DNA of 52,202 nucleotides, from assembly GCA_902774925.1 (NCBI GenBank), contig CACYKE010000024.1:1-52202 (forward strand), given 5' to 3'. The notes beneath the pieces were generated by a model. That model was not told the DNA's origin, did no database searches, and saw only the letters and a program-made list of their open reading frames with translations. The translations under genes and the position numbers were made by a program. The stretch comes from an uncultured Prevotellaceae bacterium (lineage in GTDB: Bacteria > Bacteroidota > Bacteroidia > Bacteroidales > Bacteroidaceae). Positions 16,075-25,912 of the stretch are shown piece by piece (within the stretch, counting starts at the first letter, position 1; each line of letters starts with the position of its first letter).

Positions 16075-16691
16075 ACGTAGCGATAGTAAAATATAACGCA
16101 GGAAATATCTATTCGGTGGTGAACGCACTGAAGCGGCTGGGCATTGAACCCCTGCTGACGGATGATGCCGAGCAACTGAAAAAGGCCGATAAAGTGCTAT
16201 TTCCAGGACAGGGCCATGCCGGCGAGGCGATGAGCTACCTGAAGGCACGACGATTGGATGAGGTCATTCGCGACCTTCGCCAGCCCGTGTTCGGCATCTG
16301 CGTAGGTCAGCAACTGCTGTGCCGTCATTCTGAGGAGGGCGACACGCAGTGCATTGGCATTTTCGATGCCGACGTGAAGCGTTTCCAACCTCAGCGCCAC
16401 GAAGACAAGGTGCCGTGTATGGGATGGAATGAGTTGGATGTAAGATGTAAGATGGCAGATGGAAGATGTGGAGGCGTTGACCCATTGATGGAAGGCCTGG
16501 GTGAGCACCCTTACGTATATTTCGTGCACAGCTTCTACGTGCCGACATGTGCAGACACCATCTCCACCGCCGACTATATCCTGCCCTACTCTGCCTCGAT
16601 GCATAAGGACAATTTCTATGCCTGCCAATTCCATCCCGAAAAGAGTGGTCGCGTGGGCGAAAGAATCATTAGAAACTTTATTGAATTATGA
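16071..16691 (+). CDS. hisH: imidazole glycerol phosphate synthase, glutaminase subunit
   Basis: Supplies ammonia from glutamine to HisF for imidazole glycerol phosphate formation. It is a class I glutamine amidotransferase with the nucleophile in FGICVGQQLL and the His-Glu pair in CQFHPEKSG. At 206 aa it is slightly long: between MGWNEL and PLMEG is an unusual stretch of about 17 residues (DVRCKMADGRCGG...) encoded by a GATGTAAGATG-type repeat (16437-16470). It overlaps purU and hisA by 4 nt each. Confidence 0.93.
   Translation: MNVAIVKYNAGNIYSVVNALKRLGIEPLLTDDAEQLKKADKVLFPGQGHAGEAMSYLKARRLDEVIRDLRQPVFGICVGQQLLCRHSEEGDTQCIGIFDADVKRFQPQRHEDKVPCMGWNELDVRCKMADGRCGGVDPLMEGLGEHPYVYFVHSFYVPTCADTISTADYILPYSASMHKDNFYACQFHPEKSGRVGERIIRNFIEL
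16437..16470. repeat. AAGATG word repeat inside hisH
   Basis: Four near-copies of the word (g)AAGATG/CAGATG in 34 nt, in frame. The same words occur in the vsr coding repeat (31911-31944) and in spacers at 18822-18847 and 46178-46212. Confidence 0.7.
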
Positions 16692-17410
16692 TAGAACTCA
16701 TTCCCGCCATCGACATCATCAACGGCCAGTGTGTACGACTGACCAAGGGCGACTACGACCAGAAGACGGTTTACGGTGAGCCTTTGGAGATGGCTCAGGA
16801 GTTTGAGCGTATCGGATTCCGCCGGCTCCATATGGTTGATCTCGACGGTGCCAAGTCGAAGCATATCGTCAACGGTTCTGTACTCCGTCGTGTCACGACG
16901 GACACTCAATTCGTGATTGACTTTGGCGGAGGTATCAAGACCGATGCCGATCTGGAGGAAGCCTTCCGTTGCGGTGCTCAGATGGTGACGGTGGGAAGCA
17001 TTGCTGTCACGCAACCCGAACTGTTTATGGGCTGGCTCGAGAAATACGGTCCGGAACGGATGATTCTGGGAGCCGACGTGCGCAACGGAAAAATCAGTAT
17101 CAACGGATGGAAAGAAGACTCTGAGGAGGACCTGTTGCCATTCCTAAAGAAATACATCGATGCAGGCGTCAAGAACGTGTTGTGTACAGAGATATCGAAG
17201 GACGGCACACTGGCAGGCCCCGCCATCGAATTATATAGTAAGGTGATGGAGGCCTATCCCCAGCTGCATCTCATTGCATCGGGTGGCGTCAGTTGCATCG
17301 ACGACATCAAGGCCTTAGACCAGGCGGGCATACCGGCTGTCGTCTTCGGCAAGGCCATCTATGAAGGTAAAATCAATTTGGAAGAACTATGGGACTGGCA
17401 AAACGCATAA
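16688..17410 (+). CDS. hisA: ProFAR isomerase
   Basis: Converts ProFAR to PRFAR in histidine synthesis. It is a 240-aa TIM barrel. The N-terminal catalytic aspartate is in [19 protein letters not shown]; the phosphate-binding strands include [18 protein letters not shown] and [13 protein letters not shown]. The second catalytic Asp is in [11 protein letters not shown]. Its 3' end overlaps hisF by 22 nt. Confidence 0.95.
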   Translation: MIELIPAIDIINGQCVRLTKGDYDQKTVYGEPLEMAQEFERIGFRRLHMVDLDGAKSKHIVNGSVLRRVTTDTQFVIDFGGGIKTDADLEEAFRCGAQMVTVGSIAVTQPELFMGWLEKYGPERMILGADVRNGKISINGWKEDSEEDLLPFLKKYIDAGVKNVLCTEISKDGTLAGPAIELYSKVMEAYPQLHLIASGGVSCIDDIKALDQAGIPAVVFGKAIYEGKINLEELWDWQNA

Positions 17411-18147
17411 TACCCTGTTTGGATGTCAAAGACGGTGAGACCGTCAAAGGCGTCAACTTCGTCAATCTCCGTTCTGCGGGTGACCCCGTAGAGCTGGGAA
17501 AGGCATACAGCGAACAAGGTGCCGACGAGCTGTGCTTCCTGGATATCACCGCTTCGTTTGAGGGTCGCAAGACGTTTACCGAAATGGTGACTCGCGTGGC
17601 TGAGACTATCAACATCCCCTTTACGGTGGGTGGTGGCATCAACGAACTGAAGGACGTCGAGCGACTGCTGTATGCTGGTGCCGACAAGGTGAGCATCAAC
17701 AGTGCCGCCATCCGTCGTCCAGAACTCATCAACGAGATTACGACGCGGTTTGGCAGTCAGGTATGTGTTGTCGCTATCGATGCCCGACTGGATGAAGACG
17801 GTTGGCACTGCTACCTGAAAGGAGGTCGCGAACGCACGGAGCGCGGACTCTTTGAATGGGCCCGCGAGGCTCAGGAACGTGGTGCGGGAGAAATTCTGTT
17901 TACAAGTATGAACCACGACGGCACCAAGAACGGCTATGCCAACGAGGCGTTGCGCGAACTGTCGGACACATTGTCAATACCCATCATCGCCAGTGGCGGT
18001 GCTGGATGCAAAGAGCACTTCCGCGACGTGTTCACAGAAGGGCATGCCGACGCAGCACTTGCCGCCTCAGTGTTCCACTTCGGTGAGATTCCCGTGCCGG
18101 AACTGAAACAGTATTTAAAACAAGAAGGAATAAACGTTAGAATATGA
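17389..18147 (+). CDS. hisF: imidazole glycerol phosphate synthase, cyclase subunit
   Basis: Cyclises PRFAR with ammonia from HisH, yielding IGP and AICAR. It is a 252-aa TIM barrel. Catalytic aspartates are in [17 protein letters not shown] and [14 protein letters not shown]. Also visible are [18 protein letters not shown] and [13 protein letters not shown]. It overlaps hisIE by 4 nt. Confidence 0.96.
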   Translation: MGLAKRIIPCLDVKDGETVKGVNFVNLRSAGDPVELGKAYSEQGADELCFLDITASFEGRKTFTEMVTRVAETINIPFTVGGGINELKDVERLLYAGADKVSINSAAIRRPELINEITTRFGSQVCVVAIDARLDEDGWHCYLKGGRERTERGLFEWAREAQERGAGEILFTSMNHDGTKNGYANEALRELSDTLSIPIIASGGAGCKEHFRDVFTEGHADAALAASVFHFGEIPVPELKQYLKQEGINVRI

Positions 18148-18821
18148 AGATAGATTTCGACAAGATGGACGGGCTGGTGCCTGCCATCATACAGGACGCA
18201 GAGACCAAGAACGTGCTAATGCTGGGCTTTATGAACAAGGAGGCCTACGAGAAGACGCTGGAGACGAAACACGTCACTTTCTGGAGTCGTACGCGTCAGA
18301 CCTTGTGGACCAAGGGCGAGACATCAGGACACTTCCTGAACCTCGTAGATATGAAGATTGACTGCGACAACGACACGTTGTTGGTACGTGTTCATCCCGT
18401 TGGACCCACATGCCACACGGGCACAGACACCTGTTGGGGCGAAGAAAACCGTGCGCTGCTAAATTCCCCCTTGCAGACCAACGACAATCCCTTGCTGTTC
18501 TTAAGCGAATTGCAGGACTTCATCAATCGTCGCAAGCAGGAAATGCCCGAGGGGTCGTACACCACCAGTCTGTTTACGAAAGGCGTCAACAAGATTGCCC
18601 AAAAGGTTGGTGAAGAGGCCTTGGAAACCGTCATCGAAGCCACCAATGGTACTAGCGGACATTTGGTTTACGAAGCTAGCGACCTGTTGTATCACCTCAT
18701 CGTTTTGTTAGCTGACAAAGGTCTGCGCATCGAAGATGTTGCCGAGGAACTGCACAAGCGCCACGACCCAGAATGGGATCGCCAGCGTCGTGAGGCCAAG
18801 GCCGCAGGAAAAATGAAGTAA
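18144..18821 (+). CDS. hisIE: bifunctional phosphoribosyl-AMP cyclohydrolase / phosphoribosyl-ATP pyrophosphatase
   Basis: Performs the second and third steps of histidine synthesis. The HisI domain (about 1-115) shows [19 protein letters not shown] and the zinc-site CHTGTDTCW. The HisE domain (about 125-225) shows [16 protein letters not shown]. It is the last gene of the purU-his operon; the hisG, hisD, hisC and hisB genes are not in the window. Confidence 0.95.
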   Translation: MKIDFDKMDGLVPAIIQDAETKNVLMLGFMNKEAYEKTLETKHVTFWSRTRQTLWTKGETSGHFLNLVDMKIDCDNDTLLVRVHPVGPTCHTGTDTCWGEENRALLNSPLQTNDNPLLFLSELQDFINRRKQEMPEGSYTTSLFTKGVNKIAQKVGEEALETVIEATNGTSGHLVYEASDLLYHLIVLLADKGLRIEDVAEELHKRHDPEWDRQRREAKAAGKMK

Positions 18822-18847
18822 ATATAAGAAGTAAGATGTAAGAAATA
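18822..18847. repeat. GTAAGATGTAAG word repeat
   Basis: Fills the whole spacer between hisIE and the ftsE-like gene. It contains AAGAAGTAAGATGTAAGAA (18826-18844), which occurs exactly in inverse orientation at 46194-46212. Confidence 0.75.
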
Positions 18848-19614
18848 TGCTCATAGACTATCAAAAAGCGAATATCTACCAAAAGGATGGTATCCTCGTG
18901 CTGAAGGAAGTGGACTTCCACGTCAACGAGGGTGAGTTCATTTATATCATCGGACGCGTGGGAGCCGGCAAGAGCACCCTGCTGAAGACGCTCTATTTCG
19001 AGTTGGACGTTGACGAGGCCGAACAAGCCATCGTGCTGAATCACGAACTGACCCAGATGAAGCGTAAGTACATTCCCGCCCTGCGCCGACAGATGGGTAT
19101 CATCTTCCAGGATTTCCAGTTGCTGGCAGACCGCACAGTGCGCGAGAACCTGCGCTTTGTGCTGAAAGCCACAGGATGGAAGGACAAGGCAGAAATTGAC
19201 GAACGCATCGACGACGTACTGAAGGATGTAGATATGCTGGACAGTGCCGACCGTTTCCCCCACGAATTGTCGGGTGGCGAACAACAGCGTATAGCCATTG
19301 CCCGCAGCATACTGAACAATCCGAAAGTGATTATTGCCGACGAGCCGACGGGTAACCTCGACATCGAGACCGCTCGCCAAATCATCGCCCTGTTGCGTCG
19401 TATCACGGAATCGGGGACTGCAGTAGTCATGACGACGCACAACACCTCGTTGTTGCAGGAATACCCAGGCATCGTCTATCGCTGCATCAACCAGCGTCTG
19501 GAAGATATCACCAACGACTACAACCACATGGCACTTTACGAAGACGAGGAGTTGGATGATACGGAAGAAGAAAAGAAGAGCTACTATTCGGACAAGGAAG
19601 ACCTGTCGATATGA
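18847..19614 (+). CDS. ftsE: FtsE-like ABC transporter ATPase
   Basis: ATPase of the FtsEX type, probably coupled to a membrane partner (FtsX, not in this window) to control peptidoglycan hydrolysis at division. It is 255 aa. All motifs are present: Walker A GRVGAGKST, Q-loop IIFQDFQLL, signature LSGGEQQRIAIAR, Walker B KVIIADEPTGNLD, H-loop MTTHNT. The C-terminal 35 residues are strongly acidic (EDEELDDTEEEKKS), longer than in E. coli FtsE. Association with lysC/lysA is my observation from this window; other LolD/MacB-like ATPases are the alternative. Confidence 0.82.
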   Translation: MLIDYQKANIYQKDGILVLKEVDFHVNEGEFIYIIGRVGAGKSTLLKTLYFELDVDEAEQAIVLNHELTQMKRKYIPALRRQMGIIFQDFQLLADRTVRENLRFVLKATGWKDKAEIDERIDDVLKDVDMLDSADRFPHELSGGEQQRIAIARSILNNPKVIIADEPTGNLDIETARQIIALLRRITESGTAVVMTTHNTSLLQEYPGIVYRCINQRLEDITNDYNHMALYEDEELDDTEEEKKSYYSDKEDLSI

Positions 19615-19642
19615 GTTGAGAGTTGAAAGTTGAGAGTTGAAA
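19615..19642. repeat. GAGTTGA word repeat
   Basis: Four near-copies of GAGTTGA/AAGTTGA directly after the ftsE-like stop codon, in the 47-nt spacer before lysC. Confidence 0.75.
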
Positions 19643-19661
19643 ATAAAAAAATATAACGACA

Positions 19662-20978
19662 ATGAAAGTAATGAAATTTGGCGGTACATCGGTAGGAACT
19701 CCGACCCGCATGAAGGAAGTGACAAAGCTGGTGACGAAGTCGGGCGAGCCCGTATTCGTAGTATTGTCTGCTATGGCAGGAACGACCAATTCGCTGGTCG
19801 AAATCTCTGACTACCTGTACAAGAAGAATCCCGACGGTGCCAACGAAATTATCAATCAGTTGGAGCGTAAGTATCTGAAGCACATCGACGAGCTCTACCA
19901 GAGCGATGCCGTAAAGGAACAGACGCGCGAATTTCTGACCTCGGAGATGAACTACCTGCGTTCGTTCACCAAGGAACTGTTCACCTCGTTCGAAGAAAAG
20001 AGCATCGTAGCTCAGGGTGAGCTGCTGTCGACCAATATGGTGGTTAACTACATGAAGGAACAGGGTTTCAAGGCTGTACTGCTGAATGCACTCGACTTCA
20101 TGCGTACCGATAAGAATTCAGAACCCGACCCTACTTACATCAAAGAGAAGTTGCAGGCACTGATGGAAAAGAACGAAGGTCAGCAGGTGTATGTCACGCA
20201 GGGCTTCATCTGCCGCAATGCCTATGGTGAGATTGACAACCTCCAGCGTGGCGGTTCCGACTATACCGCATCGCTGATTGGTGCAGCCATCGGAGCTGAC
20301 GAGATTCAAATCTGGACCGACATCGACGGTATGCACAATAACGACCCACGTGTGGTTGACAATACCCAGCCCGTTCACCACCTGCATTTCGAGGAGGCTG
20401 CCGAGTTGGCTTACTTCGGTGCTAAGATCCTGCACCCGACATGTGTACAGCCTGCCAAGTATGCCGGCATCCCCGTTCGTCTGCTGAACACGATGGAACC
20501 CGAAGCTGAGGGTACCACCATTTCGAATCAGACAGAGTATGGTAAGATCAAGGCCGTTGCTGCCAAGGACAACATCATCGCCATCAAGATCAAGTCGAGC
20601 CGTATGTTGCTGGCTACAGGTTTCCTCCGTAAGGTGTTCGAAATCTTCGAGTCCTACCAGACACCTATCGACATGGTGTGCACGTCGGAGGTTGGTGTCT
20701 CGATGTCTATTGACAACTCCGCTCATCTGGGTGAAATCGTTGACGAGCTAAAGAAATACGGAACGGTGACGGTCGACACTGGCATGTGTATCATCTGTGT
20801 TGTGGGTGACCTCGACTGGTCGAACATTGGTTTCGAGACCAGGGTACTCGACGCAATGAAGAATATTCCAGTTCGTATGATTTCGTATGGCGGCTCCAAC
20901 TACAACATCTCGTTCCTTATCCGTGATGAGGACAAGAAACGCGCCCTGCAGAGTCTGAGCGACCAACTGTTTAAATAA
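19662..20978 (+). CDS. lysC: aspartate kinase (monofunctional)
   Basis: Phosphorylates aspartate at the head of the lysine, threonine and methionine pathways. It is 438 aa. The kinase domain starts MKVMKFGGTSVGTPTRM and includes the substrate region TQGFICRNAYGEIDNLQRGG and TDIDGMHNNDPR. Two ACT domains follow from about residue 300 (IKIKSSRMLLATGFLRKVFE; VDTGMCIICVVGD), so feedback control by lysine is likely. It has no homoserine dehydrogenase fusion. It is followed 26 nt later by lysA. Confidence 0.95.
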   Translation: MKVMKFGGTSVGTPTRMKEVTKLVTKSGEPVFVVLSAMAGTTNSLVEISDYLYKKNPDGANEIINQLERKYLKHIDELYQSDAVKEQTREFLTSEMNYLRSFTKELFTSFEEKSIVAQGELLSTNMVVNYMKEQGFKAVLLNALDFMRTDKNSEPDPTYIKEKLQALMEKNEGQQVYVTQGFICRNAYGEIDNLQRGGSDYTASLIGAAIGADEIQIWTDIDGMHNNDPRVVDNTQPVHHLHFEEAAELAYFGAKILHPTCVQPAKYAGIPVRLLNTMEPEAEGTTISNQTEYGKIKAVAAKDNIIAIKIKSSRMLLATGFLRKVFEIFESYQTPIDMVCTSEVGVSMSIDNSAHLGEIVDELKKYGTVTVDTGMCIICVVGDLDWSNIGFETRVLDAMKNIPVRMISYGGSNYNISFLIRDEDKKRALQSLSDQLFK

Positions 20979-21004
20979 TAAGTGATTAATCCTACAACAC
21001 AAAA

Positions 21005-22165
21005 ATGAGTAAAGGAGTTTTTCCTAAAGATAAGCTGGAACGGATACAGACACCGTTCTACTACTACGACACGGAGTTGTTGCGCGAAACGCTCCGTGCC
21101 ATCAACAATGAGGCTCAGAAGCATGAGGGCTTCTGCGTCCATTATGCCGTCAAGGCCAATGCCAATCCCCGCATCCTGCGTATCATCCGCGAGGCAGGAC
21201 TGGGTGCCGACTGCGTCAGTGGTGGCGAGATAGAAGCTAGTGTACGAGCTGGTTTCCCCAGTTCGAAGATAGTTTATGCCGGTGTCGGCAAGAGCGACTG
21301 GGAAATCAACCTCGGACTGGACAACGATATCTTCTGTTTCAACGTCGAGAGCATTCCCGAATTGGAAGTCATCAACGAACTGGCAGCCCAGAAAGGCAAG
21401 GTAGCTCGTGTGGCCTTCCGTCTGAATCCGAATGTCGGTGCACATACGCATGCCAACATCACCACAGGACTGGCCGAAAACAAGTTCGGCATCGACATGC
21501 GCGACATGCTCAAAGTCATCGAAGAGGCCTCACAGTTGCAGAATGTAAAATGTGTGGGTCTGCATTTCCATATCGGCAGTCAGATTCTCGACATGGGCGA
21601 CTTCGAAGCCCTCTGCAATCGCGTCAACGAACTGCAAATGGAGTTAGAGCGCCATCGCATCACCGTTGAGCATATCAATGTCGGTGGTGGACTGGGCGTC
21701 GACTATCAGCATCCCAACCGCTTGAGCATTCCTGATTTCAAGGACTATTTCGACACCTACGCCAAGAAGTTGAAATTGCGTCCTGGACAGACGCTGCATT
21801 TCGAACTCGGTCGTGCTGTTGTGGCTCAGTGCGGTAGCCTTATTACGCGTACCTTATATATTAAAAAGGGCAGCGTAAAGCAGTTCTGCATTGTCGACGC
21901 AGGATTCACCGACCTCATCCGCCCCGCCCTCTATCAGGCTTACCACAAGATTGAGAATATCTCGAGCGAAGAGCCCAAGGAAGCATACGACGTGGTCGGA
22001 CCCATTTGTGAATCGACGGATGTCTTTGCCAAACAGATTGATCTGAACTGTTGTCATCGTGGCGACCTCCTGGCCATCCGCTCGGCAGGTGCCTATGGTG
22101 AAATCATGGCCTCTCAGTATAACTGTCGCCCCTTGCCCAAAGGCTATATGAGCGACGAAATATAA
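21005..22165 (+). CDS. lysA: diaminopimelate decarboxylase
   Basis: PLP enzyme that makes lysine from meso-diaminopimelate. It is 386 aa. The PLP lysine lies in HYAVKANANPRILRI; the glycine-rich phosphate site is VGGGLGVDYQHP; the active-site cysteine loop is GPICESTDVFAK; the C-terminal GAYGEIMASQYNCRPLP is standard. It forms a lysine-synthesis pair with lysC. Confidence 0.95.
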   Translation: MSKGVFPKDKLERIQTPFYYYDTELLRETLRAINNEAQKHEGFCVHYAVKANANPRILRIIREAGLGADCVSGGEIEASVRAGFPSSKIVYAGVGKSDWEINLGLDNDIFCFNVESIPELEVINELAAQKGKVARVAFRLNPNVGAHTHANITTGLAENKFGIDMRDMLKVIEEASQLQNVKCVGLHFHIGSQILDMGDFEALCNRVNELQMELERHRITVEHINVGGGLGVDYQHPNRLSIPDFKDYFDTYAKKLKLRPGQTLHFELGRAVVAQCGSLITRTLYIKKGSVKQFCIVDAGFTDLIRPALYQAYHKIENISSEEPKEAYDVVGPICESTDVFAKQIDLNCCHRGDLLAIRSAGAYGEIMASQYNCRPLPKGYMSDEI

Positions 22166-22183
22166 ATCACGTGATACGAAAGA

Positions 22184-22813
22184 ATGAACATGGATAATCA
22201 GAAGCAGCCATCTATTTCCATCGTGATGACCGTTCACGATCAGGCAGAAGCGCTGGAGCAGAACCTCCCCGCGTTTCTGACTGTGCCCTACGAGGGTACG
22301 TACGAAGTCATCGTGGTGGATAACATGTCTGCCGACGAAACCCCAGACGTACTGAAACGCATGAAAGCAGAATACCCGAATCTGTATTCTACCTTCCTGC
22401 CTGAGTCCGTCATTGTCAATCCCAGCCGCAAACGACTGGCACTGAGTATCGGAGCGAAAGCAGCCCATTACGAATATATCGTACTTGCTGACATCCGCCG
22501 TGTGCCTGTAAATACCGAATGGTTGGCAGGACTGGCAGATGGCGATGTTTCACTGGTGTACACAAATAGAAAGAAAGACCGCGTGACACATGTCGTTGCC
22601 ACCGATTTGGACGACCTGCGACCTACGATACTGAAGGCCGAACGCCATAGTTTCAGGGACTATTACGGTGCGTGGTTCCGCAAACAGCGTGGCCTCTACG
22701 ATGCTGCCTGTGTCAGGCGGGAACATGTTTTCGACGCTATCCGACTCTACGACCAGAAAATTCGCGGTTTCCGCCTTTTGGGCTTGCGTCTGCGCGTATG
22801 GTTAGGTTTATAA
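22184..22813 (+). CDS. short family-2-like glycosyltransferase
   Basis: A 209-aa GT-A fold protein. SIVMTVHDQAEALEQNLPAF and YEVIVVDNMSADETPDVL match the nucleotide-sugar-binding half of GT2 enzymes. The usual DxD metal motif is not clear; VLADIRRVPVN stands at that position, so activity is uncertain. An alternative start is two codons downstream (22190). It lies between lysA and another partial glycosyltransferase gene. Confidence 0.72.
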   Translation: MNMDNQKQPSISIVMTVHDQAEALEQNLPAFLTVPYEGTYEVIVVDNMSADETPDVLKRMKAEYPNLYSTFLPESVIVNPSRKRLALSIGAKAAHYEYIVLADIRRVPVNTEWLAGLADGDVSLVYTNRKKDRVTHVVATDLDDLRPTILKAERHSFRDYYGAWFRKQRGLYDAACVRREHVFDAIRLYDQKIRGFRLLGLRLRVWLGL

Positions 22814-22825
22814 TACTTATATGCT

Positions 22826-23929
22826 ATGAGAATCCTGCATTACTATAACGCTGAGGACCAGATGGTTGCACAACATGTCACCATGCTACAGGAAGGCATG
22901 GGACGAGATGCCGAAAACCATCTGACGACCAATAATGACGATGCACGGACACTCCTTCAGGGCGGCCATTACGACATTCTCCACCTACACGGCTGTTGGC
23001 GCAATTCTTCCCGATCCATCGTCAACATAGCCTTACGCAAAGGGTGTCGACTGGTGGTTACGCCCCATGGACAACTGGAGCCTTGGGTGCAGGAGCAGGA
23101 TTACTTGAAGGACAAACTACCCAAACGCGTGCTCTACCAGCAACGCATCATCCAGCAGGCCTACGCCATCATCATCCAAGGCCGCATGGAGCAGGAATGC
23201 ATGGAGCGTCTAGCATGGAACAAGCGTTTAGTGACCATTCGTAACTGCGTGATAACCAGCAGTATATCAAAGGAAGAAATGTCTCAACAAACATTCACGC
23301 TCTATCGGAAAATCATGGATACCAATACGCTGGAACTCCTCTCGCCCGATATGCGCCAACACCTGAAAACCATCATCATGGCAGGCATTACAGGTGACAA
23401 GCGTTGGTTGCCTGCAGAGGATGTCAATGCCCTACCCGCTTCGGTATCAATCCCCTGGCGTGAACTGTTGCTCTATGCCCATCACGAACAGATTTCCGAC
23501 ACCATCCACCGTGGACTGCGCATACTCGGTCTCGAATCGCAGGACATCGATGTGGAACATATCGATCACTTCTGGCCTGACGACTATCAGGAGGTGCCAC
23601 TCATCGGAACCACTATCGGCAACCAATTCGCCTCCGAAAACGAACGACTCATAGCCTCGTTCAAGACCATCCGCAAACTCATCAGCAACGGACAGTTCAG
23701 TATCAAGCATCTGATAGAACTCGATCGCGAACTCCGTCAACACGGATGTAACGAGGAAGAACTTGCCGAATCGCTCAAGGAACGCCATCTCCTGAAGATG
23801 GCTCGTCACATCATGCAACTGATGAGCGACCTGACGGGTCTTACCGAAGGCTTTATGCCTGTGCCACTACTCAATAATCGCAAGACGCGACAATTACGGA
23901 CTACAATAGATAACCACCTAAAGATATAA
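22826..23929 (+). CDS. GT4-like N-terminal domain joined to an unknown helical C-terminus
   Basis: Residues about 1-145 look like the acceptor half of a GT-B glycosyltransferase (MRILHYYNAEDQMVAQHVTM, LHLHGCWRNSSRSI, RLVVTPHGQLEPWVQEQDY). The donor-binding half with its EPFG/EAxG-like motifs is absent. Instead about 220 residues of helical, charged sequence follow that I do not recognise. It is 367 aa in total, with no frameshift visible. It stops directly against the fbp start. It may no longer be a transferase. Confidence 0.6.
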   Translation: MRILHYYNAEDQMVAQHVTMLQEGMGRDAENHLTTNNDDARTLLQGGHYDILHLHGCWRNSSRSIVNIALRKGCRLVVTPHGQLEPWVQEQDYLKDKLPKRVLYQQRIIQQAYAIIIQGRMEQECMERLAWNKRLVTIRNCVITSSISKEEMSQQTFTLYRKIMDTNTLELLSPDMRQHLKTIIMAGITGDKRWLPAEDVNALPASVSIPWRELLLYAHHEQISDTIHRGLRILGLESQDIDVEHIDHFWPDDYQEVPLIGTTIGNQFASENERLIASFKTIRKLISNGQFSIKHLIELDRELRQHGCNEEELAESLKERHLLKMARHIMQLMSDLTGLTEGFMPVPLLNNRKTRQLRTTIDNHLKI

Positions 23930-25912
23930 ATGCCTATGAATACTAACACTGCTAATCGTGACATGCATTATCTGCAGCTGCTCTCTAACACGTTTCCGAC
24001 TATTGCAGCAGCATCGACGGAAATTATCAATCTCGAGGCCATCATGAACCTGCCAAAAGGCACGGAACACTTCTTGGCCGATCTGCATGGCGAGAGTGCA
24101 GCCTTCCAACACGTATTGAAAAATGCTTCCGGAAACATCCGACGCAAGGTCAGCGAGCTCTTTAAAGGCGACATCCGCGAAGCCGAGCGCCGCGAACTGT
24201 GCACACTCATATACTATCCCGAACAGAAACTCGAACTCATCAAGGCCAACGAGGAAGACCTCGACGACTGGTATCACATCACCATCCATCGTCTCGTAGC
24301 CGTCTGCCGTGATGTGTCGTCGAAATATACACGTTCCAAGGTGCGCAAATCGTTACCCAAGGATTTCGGTTATATCATTGAGGAACTGCTTCACGAACGC
24401 ACCGATGACGTCGACAAAGCCGCTTACGTCAATGTCATCGTCGATACCATTATCTCCACAGGCCGTGCCGACGACTTCATTGTCGCCATTTGCAACGTCA
24501 TCCAGCGGCTGGCCATCGACCAACTGCACATTCTTGGAGATATCTACGATCGCGGACCTGGTGCACATATCATTCTCGACACCCTGCGCCAATACCATTC
24601 GTGGGATATCCAGTGGGGCAATCACGACATCTTGTGGATGGGCGCCTATGCAGGTAACAACGCCTGCATCTGCAACGTGCTACGCTTGTGTCTGCGCTAT
24701 GCCAACCTCACCACCATCGAGGAAGCCTACGGCATCAACCTTGTGCCGCTGGCCACCTTCGCCATGGAGGTCTATGGCGACGACCCCTGCGAGGAGTTCC
24801 AGCCTAAGTTCCTGAAAGACAACACGATGGAGGACAAGTACCAGCGTTTGACGGCTCAGATGCATAAGGCCATCTCGGTCATCCAGTTCAAGAAGGAGGC
24901 ACTCATCTTCCACCGTCGTCCTGAATGGCAGATGGAAGACCGCTGCGTACTCGAACATATCGACTACCAGCGTGGCGTCTATGTCGTCGATGGTCAGGAG
25001 TACGAGATGAAATCGTGTCATTTCCCCACCGTTGACCCTGCCAATCCCAACGAGCTCACCCCCGAGGAGCACCAGCTCATGGAGCGTCTGCACCATTCGT
25101 TCCGTGTCAGCGAAAAACTCCAGAAACATATCAAGATGCTGCTCTCCCACGGTTGCATGTACAGCATCTGTAATCAGAACCTGCTATTCCATGCTGCCAT
25201 CCCTCTCAACGACGACGGTTCGCTGAAGGAAGTAGAACTCTACCGTGGTGAGCGTTTCAGTGGCAAGGACCTCATGCACAACATCGGCATGATGGTGCGT
25301 GCGGCTTTCGAGAACGATACCGAACAGGAACAGCGTCTCTATGCCCGTGACTATTTCCTCTACCTCTGGTGCGGCAAGGATTCTCCCCTCTTCGACAAGT
25401 CGAAGATGGCCACTTTCGAGCGTTACTTCCTGACGGACAAGACCACCTACAAGGAGGAGAAAGGCAACTATTTCCGCCTGCGCGACAACGAAGAGGTTTG
25501 CGACCGCATCCTCGATTCCTTTGGCGTCAAAGGTCCCAACCGCCATATCATCAATGGTCACGTACCCGTCCACGTTGCCAAGGGCGAGAACCCCATCAAG
25601 GCCAATGGAAAGCTGATGGTTATCGACGGTGGCTTCTCCGAGGCTTATCACAATGAAACGGGCATTGCAGGCTATACGCTCGTTTACCACAGCCGCGGCT
25701 TCCAGCTCGTTCAACACGAACCGTTTACCAGTGCACAGGACGCCATCCAACGTGGTCTCGACATCAAGTCCACCACGCAGTTGGTTGAACTCTCTGCCCA
25801 TCGCATGCGAGTGGCAGATACCGACAAGGGCGAGGAACTTCGCGCTCAGGTCGAAGACCTCCGCCAGCTTCTCTACGCCTACCGTCACGGCATCCTCAAA
25901 GAACGAAAATAA
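23930..25912 (+). CDS. fbp: class III fructose-1,6-bisphosphatase
   Basis: Gluconeogenic phosphatase of the Firmicutes/Bacteroidetes type (calcineurin-like metallophosphatase fold), 660 aa. Metal-site motifs are visible: FLADLHGES, LGDIYDRGPG, WGNHDILWMGA, and INGHVPVHVAKGENPIKANG. Met at 23936 is an alternative start. The gene begins right after the preceding stop, so the start context is poor. Confidence 0.94.
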   Translation: MPMNTNTANRDMHYLQLLSNTFPTIAAASTEIINLEAIMNLPKGTEHFLADLHGESAAFQHVLKNASGNIRRKVSELFKGDIREAERRELCTLIYYPEQKLELIKANEEDLDDWYHITIHRLVAVCRDVSSKYTRSKVRKSLPKDFGYIIEELLHERTDDVDKAAYVNVIVDTIISTGRADDFIVAICNVIQRLAIDQLHILGDIYDRGPGAHIILDTLRQYHSWDIQWGNHDILWMGAYAGNNACICNVLRLCLRYANLTTIEEAYGINLVPLATFAMEVYGDDPCEEFQPKFLKDNTMEDKYQRLTAQMHKAISVIQFKKEALIFHRRPEWQMEDRCVLEHIDYQRGVYVVDGQEYEMKSCHFPTVDPANPNELTPEEHQLMERLHHSFRVSEKLQKHIKMLLSHGCMYSICNQNLLFHAAIPLNDDGSLKEVELYRGERFSGKDLMHNIGMMVRAAFENDTEQEQRLYARDYFLYLWCGKDSPLFDKSKMATFERYFLTDKTTYKEEKGNYFRLRDNEEVCDRILDSFGVKGPNRHIINGHVPVHVAKGENPIKANGKLMVIDGGFSEAYHNETGIAGYTLVYHSRGFQLVQHEPFTSAQDAIQRGLDIKSTTQLVELSAHRMRVADTDKGEELRAQVEDLRQLLYAYRHGILKERK

